Source: Lobosporangium transversale
Lineage: Eukaryota; Mortierellomycota; Mortierellomycetes; Mortierellales; Mortierellaceae
NCBI RefSeq assembly: GCF_002105155.1
Contig: NW_019029046.1
Location: 120,933 to 184,932 of the forward strand
DNA: 64,000 bases
Direction: 5' to 3'
Below the pieces are notes generated by a model. That model was not told the origin of the DNA. It ran no database searches and was given only the letters and a program-made list of their open reading frames with translations. Both the position numbers and the translations under genes were made by a program. This document shows, in pieces, positions 61,301 through 64,000 of the stretch (position 1 is its first letter; each line of letters starts with the position of its first letter).

Positions 61301-62715
61301 TCGACATATTGTGCTGGAAATCCTGCCTTGATTTGATCCTTGGGTCGGCTCTTAACTACAGCAATCTTGACCAGTGCAGCCCATCCGATCAACAGTTCTA
61401 CATCATTTCTCCAGCATAATCTACATTTAAATAAATCTGCTCTTGGGCTAGACCCAGGTCGATCAATAAAAGTGATACGTTGTTCGGTTGTAGTGTCGTA
61501 AATTTTGACTCCCAAATCATTAGACCATGCTATCAGATTGCCGCGCCATTTAATTGCATAGATGGGGCCTTCTCCTGAATGCAGTATAACGTCCCTGTTA
61601 CCGAGCCATCCTATCAGGCAAAAAAGAATGATGAGAATTGCGCATTTGTTTAAAAAAAAAAAAATGCTTCTTTTACTATCTCTGTTACTCATATTGTTCT
61701 GACCTTTCTCATTGAGAATAAGTTGTCCTGCCATGCCTCCTGAGACAAATTGGCGAGAGTTAGATCGAGCATAATGTGGTTCGAGGGCGACAGCCTTCAC
61801 AGGACGTTTGTAATTGAAAACTTGGTTTTCACTTTGAAACAATCCATTGATTACGACCTTGCCTATTAACAATATAATTGTAAAATATTGCAAATTGCAG
61901 CTTGTGTACTTGAGAAAGGGTTTTTGCTCCTTCGTAACAATAGGGTAGCAATTGGAAGAAAATCGTGGATAGCTTGCGCGATTCAATTACCATCATCAGA
62001 AGCACTAGCAATATACTCTCCATCTAAATCCACACTAAGGTCATTCACCGTGGCCTGATGGGCCTGAAACTTTTGATTCTCGTTTCCCTCAAAATCCATG
62101 ATGTGAACGACTCCCCAGTGAGTTCCCATTGCCTAAATGAGTTTAAGCAGAAATTATAAATACGCGTTGATGAGGGCTATTCCGCACATTCCATGATAAA
62201 AGAAACAATATTACTTGCAATCAAATGCTTACCAAGAAGCGCTCAGATACAGTCGTCGCGCTTGCGGAATCCTTTTTGAGCATGTCGCCAATCCCTGCAC
62301 CAAGTCGTTGATAGTTCAGTTTTGGCTCTTCATCCTCCTCTTCCTCCTCTTCTTCATCCTCCTCTTCCTCCTCTTCTTCATCCTCCTCCTCTTCTTCCTC
62401 TTCTTCTTCCTCATCTTCTTCCTCTTCTCCTTGTTCCTCCTCCTCCTCCTCCTCCTCCTCCTCCTCTTCTTCTTCTTCTTCTTCTTCTTCTTCTTCTTCT
62501 TCTTCCTCTTCCTTTTCTTGCTCGTCCTCTTCCTTGTCTTCTTCCTTCTTCTCTTTCTCTTTTTCCCCGTCGTCTTCTTCACTATTTCTCGAATCTGCTG
62601 CATGTTCGTCGTGTTTGTTTAAGTCAGAATGGCTCGTGAAAACGTTAGGCTGTTTTTGTGTGACTGAATCATTTGATGTAGCGGAAATCCCGCCCAGCTC
62701 GGGTATCGAACTCAT
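58331..62715 (-). CDS. VPS41: HOPS complex subunit Vps41
   Basis: Vps41 is the HOPS subunit that binds Rab7/Ypt7-type GTPase and drives vacuole or lysosome fusion. Exon 1 (62715-62233) has a long Glu-rich tract followed by EPKLNYQRLGAGIGDMLKKD. WD40 blocks follow: MGTHWGVVHIMDFEGN, GEYIASASDDGKVVINGLF, RQFVSGGMAGQLILNEK, IKWRGNLIAWSNDLGVKIYD and RLCWRNDVELLIGWA. Then SSDALTLHGYAHYQANDYM, VAKERDLDDHIEWLMERERY, the clathrin heavy-chain-like repeat region (YTRDGRADRALEYFLRLRRP, RDKAVLLMEFDQYLYD) and KILQDFNLQMSLREGCRRIL. The C-terminal RING-like finger has FFCRHAYHDRCL and TPCPLC. The clathrin-repeat exons between 59.2 and 59.7 kb and around 60.2 kb are split by short introns whose borders I did not all fix. 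The start ATG at 62715 (MSSIPELGG) is the first in frame. Confidence 0.92.
62337..62590. repeat. poly-Glu coding GAA/GAG tract in VPS41
   Basis: Pure-purine trinucleotide sequence on the minus strand (TTC/CTC on plus) coding more than 60 Glu with a few Asp, Lys and Gln, including a run of over 25 Glu. Confidence 0.9.
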
Positions 62716-63359
62716 TGAGAAGTTTGGAGAGAAGCTCAATGTGCGACTTGTCCAGATGTGTTGACCAGAGTGTAAATTGTAGGAGTTTGAGTTTGGTCAC
62801 TTTGGTGCACCTGGATGTAGTCACATGATCAATCGAGAAATAAGGGGTCAGCCTTCCTACTGGAAATGCTATTTCTATGTCAACCCGACGAAGATCAATC
62901 CACTCAACGGTGTACCTGCCTTCCTACTCCTTAGTACCATCCTGGCAACAGTCTAGAGATATCGCCATGTCTGTGTCCATCAAGGAGAGGACTTTGATGT
63001 GCTATGTGTCATAGCCGGTATTGATATCGCTTTGAGTCAGATTATCAATCAGCTGGAGAAAAATAGGAAAAGAGAGAAACTGTATTCACTTCGCCCGGCC
63101 AATCTGCCTCTGCTCTCTGACACCAACTTCTCCGGTTAATTAGTGGTGGAGGTATTACACAAACTGCTGACTTGATAAATCAATTACAACAAAAAAAAGT
63201 AAATAAGGAGCATCTTCGATTCTCTTCCTTTAAAAGAAAGCTAATCAAAAGAACCGATATTGTAGCATCCTTTTGCTTGCGCGGAAGGTTGATACAGTAT
63301 ATTCTGTCCATTTTCTTTTATAAAAAGACAACATGTGTATAACATGAAGCAACTATTAA
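62716..63359. other. intergenic with an unexplained open stretch
   Basis: 640 nt between VPS41 and the third nuclease remnant. A plus-strand stretch at about 62960-63139 is open for some 58 codons (EDFDVLCVIAGIDIALSQII, LYSLRPANLPLLSDTNFS) without an obvious start or splice context. It may be a fragment of another decayed gene; I cannot name it. Confidence 0.35.
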
Positions 63360-64000
63360 GGCGCGATGTCCCCGGATCATGTCGCGATCAAAATACATCT
63401 GACAACTTCGACAATATTTGCACCTGTTACCATGGCTTTTCAGGGATGCATTGCACTTGAGCAGGGGCATTCGGCGCTGGCACAACGCCTATGGACACCA
63501 ACAACTTCGTATCCAAGGGACCTCGCTTGCGTGAAAAAAAAAAATAAAAAAAAAAAAAATAACAAAGCTTTTTTTTTTTTTTTTTTTTCGATACTTACTC
63601 TCACTTGAACCGCTTTTGAACTCGGATTGCTTCGAGAGCAATCCAGTTTGTGTGTTGAAAGAAGAAGGTAGCGAAAACTGCAGTATTGGGGCATCCATCT
63701 TATCTCCCTTGTTTTCTCCAGCAACTTGAAGGATTGAGCAAATCCCGTAGTCGTATGCGGCTTTCTGAGCTTTCTCAAGTCCTAAATCTTTCATAGATGT
63801 CACCTGTTGAGATAAACAGACTGGCACTACCGAGCAAAAGCGCCTCAATACTTTCTGCTACTAACTTTTCAACTCATTCAGACACTTTTGCAAATGTATT
63901 TTAAAGGATTCAGTCCTTCGCTTTTCTTTATGTCTGACCAGTTCTTATCAAAGTCCATGCTCCTTAGATGCTGCTGTTGCAGTTATGTGAGATCAACTTT
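63360..64000 (-). pseudogene. decayed Fanzor (TnpB-like) gene, copy 3, cut by the window edge
   Basis: Read from 64000 leftward: ELVRHKEKRRTESFKIHL, two stops, QKVLRRFCSVV, then KAQKAAYDYGICSILQVAG, GDKMDAPILQFSLPSSFN and TQTGLLSKQSEFK, which resemble the RuvC region upstream of the zinc ribbon. An intron fits 63526-63598 (GTAAGTAT donor, CACGCAAG acceptor) with long A and T runs inside, placed before ARSLGYEVVGV, the same position as in copies 1 and 2. After it come ARSLGYEVVGVHRRC, ECPCSSAMHP, a stop, and one frame over YCRSCQMYFDRDMIRGHRA, the second zinc pair and the RuvC-III Asp. The first zinc pair is altered. Sequence differs clearly from copies 1 and 2, so it is a different subtype. 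The 5' part lies beyond the window; a PIN domain cannot be tested here. Confidence 0.75.

Noticed and set aside
62316-62622. Leu/Phe- and Arg/Lys-rich frames in the GAA/GAG tract
   Set aside because: Other frames of the poly-Glu repeat in VPS41.

Overview
The window is eukaryotic and looks like a gene-dense fungal chromosome segment. Genes carry several short introns (about 45-110 nt) with GT-AG ends and CTAAC-like branch points, intergenic distances are short, many promoters are shared, and the gene set is eukaryotic housekeeping. A Cyk3-type cytokinesis protein, Dug2, a fungal hexokinase and a Bye1-like protein point to fungi. A clear INTS6 (Integrator) orthologue and decayed TnpB/Fanzor-like genes point to an early-diverging lineage, perhaps Mortierellomycota; that placement is inference. 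No rRNA, tRNA or CRISPR array was recognised.

Layout: 1-1650 is a decayed gene joining a PIN/flap-nuclease-like domain to a Fanzor (eukaryotic TnpB) core. 1774-3259 holds an unknown Ser-rich gene. ORC1 (-) and INTS6 (+) diverge from a 180-nt promoter, followed by an NKAP family gene (+) converging on TFIIE-beta (-). After a hairpin-bearing spacer come a Cyk3-like gene, a Gcn20/ABCF3-like ABC-F ATPase, an orphan membrane-protein fragment and DPH2, all on the minus strand. Then mitochondrial uS12 (+), VPS28 (-), a Gly/Gln-rich gene (+), cytosolic HSP90 (-), SmF (+), a small hypothetical gene (-), a secreted lipase (+), an unknown multi-exon gene (-) and a Bye1/PHF3-like transcription factor (-). 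A second decayed PIN-Fanzor gene lies at about 45.9-48.2 kb (-). Hexokinase (-) and DUG2 (+) diverge, an unknown 719-residue protein (+) follows, then VPS41 (-). A third Fanzor-like remnant (-) runs off the right edge.

Most genes serve basic processes: replication initiation (ORC1), transcription and RNA processing (TFIIE-beta, Bye1-like, INTS6, NKAP, SmF), translation (uS12m, DPH2, ABC-F), endolysosomal traffic (VPS28, VPS41), cytokinesis (Cyk3-like), folding (HSP90), sugar phosphorylation and glutathione breakdown. They form no functional cluster. The three nuclease remnants are the accessory content. All three share one intron position, all are broken by stops or frameshifts, and copies 1 and 2 preserve complementary parts of one PIN-linker-Fanzor protein. 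This is the most interesting system in the window.

A second theme is A/T mononucleotide tracts of 23-29 nt, many inside introns and at least one abutting a splice acceptor. Exon borders were worked out by hand from reading frame and splice consensus. They check out arithmetically for ORC1, NKAP, TFIIE-beta, ABC-F, HSP90, SmF, lipase and hexokinase, and are approximate elsewhere.
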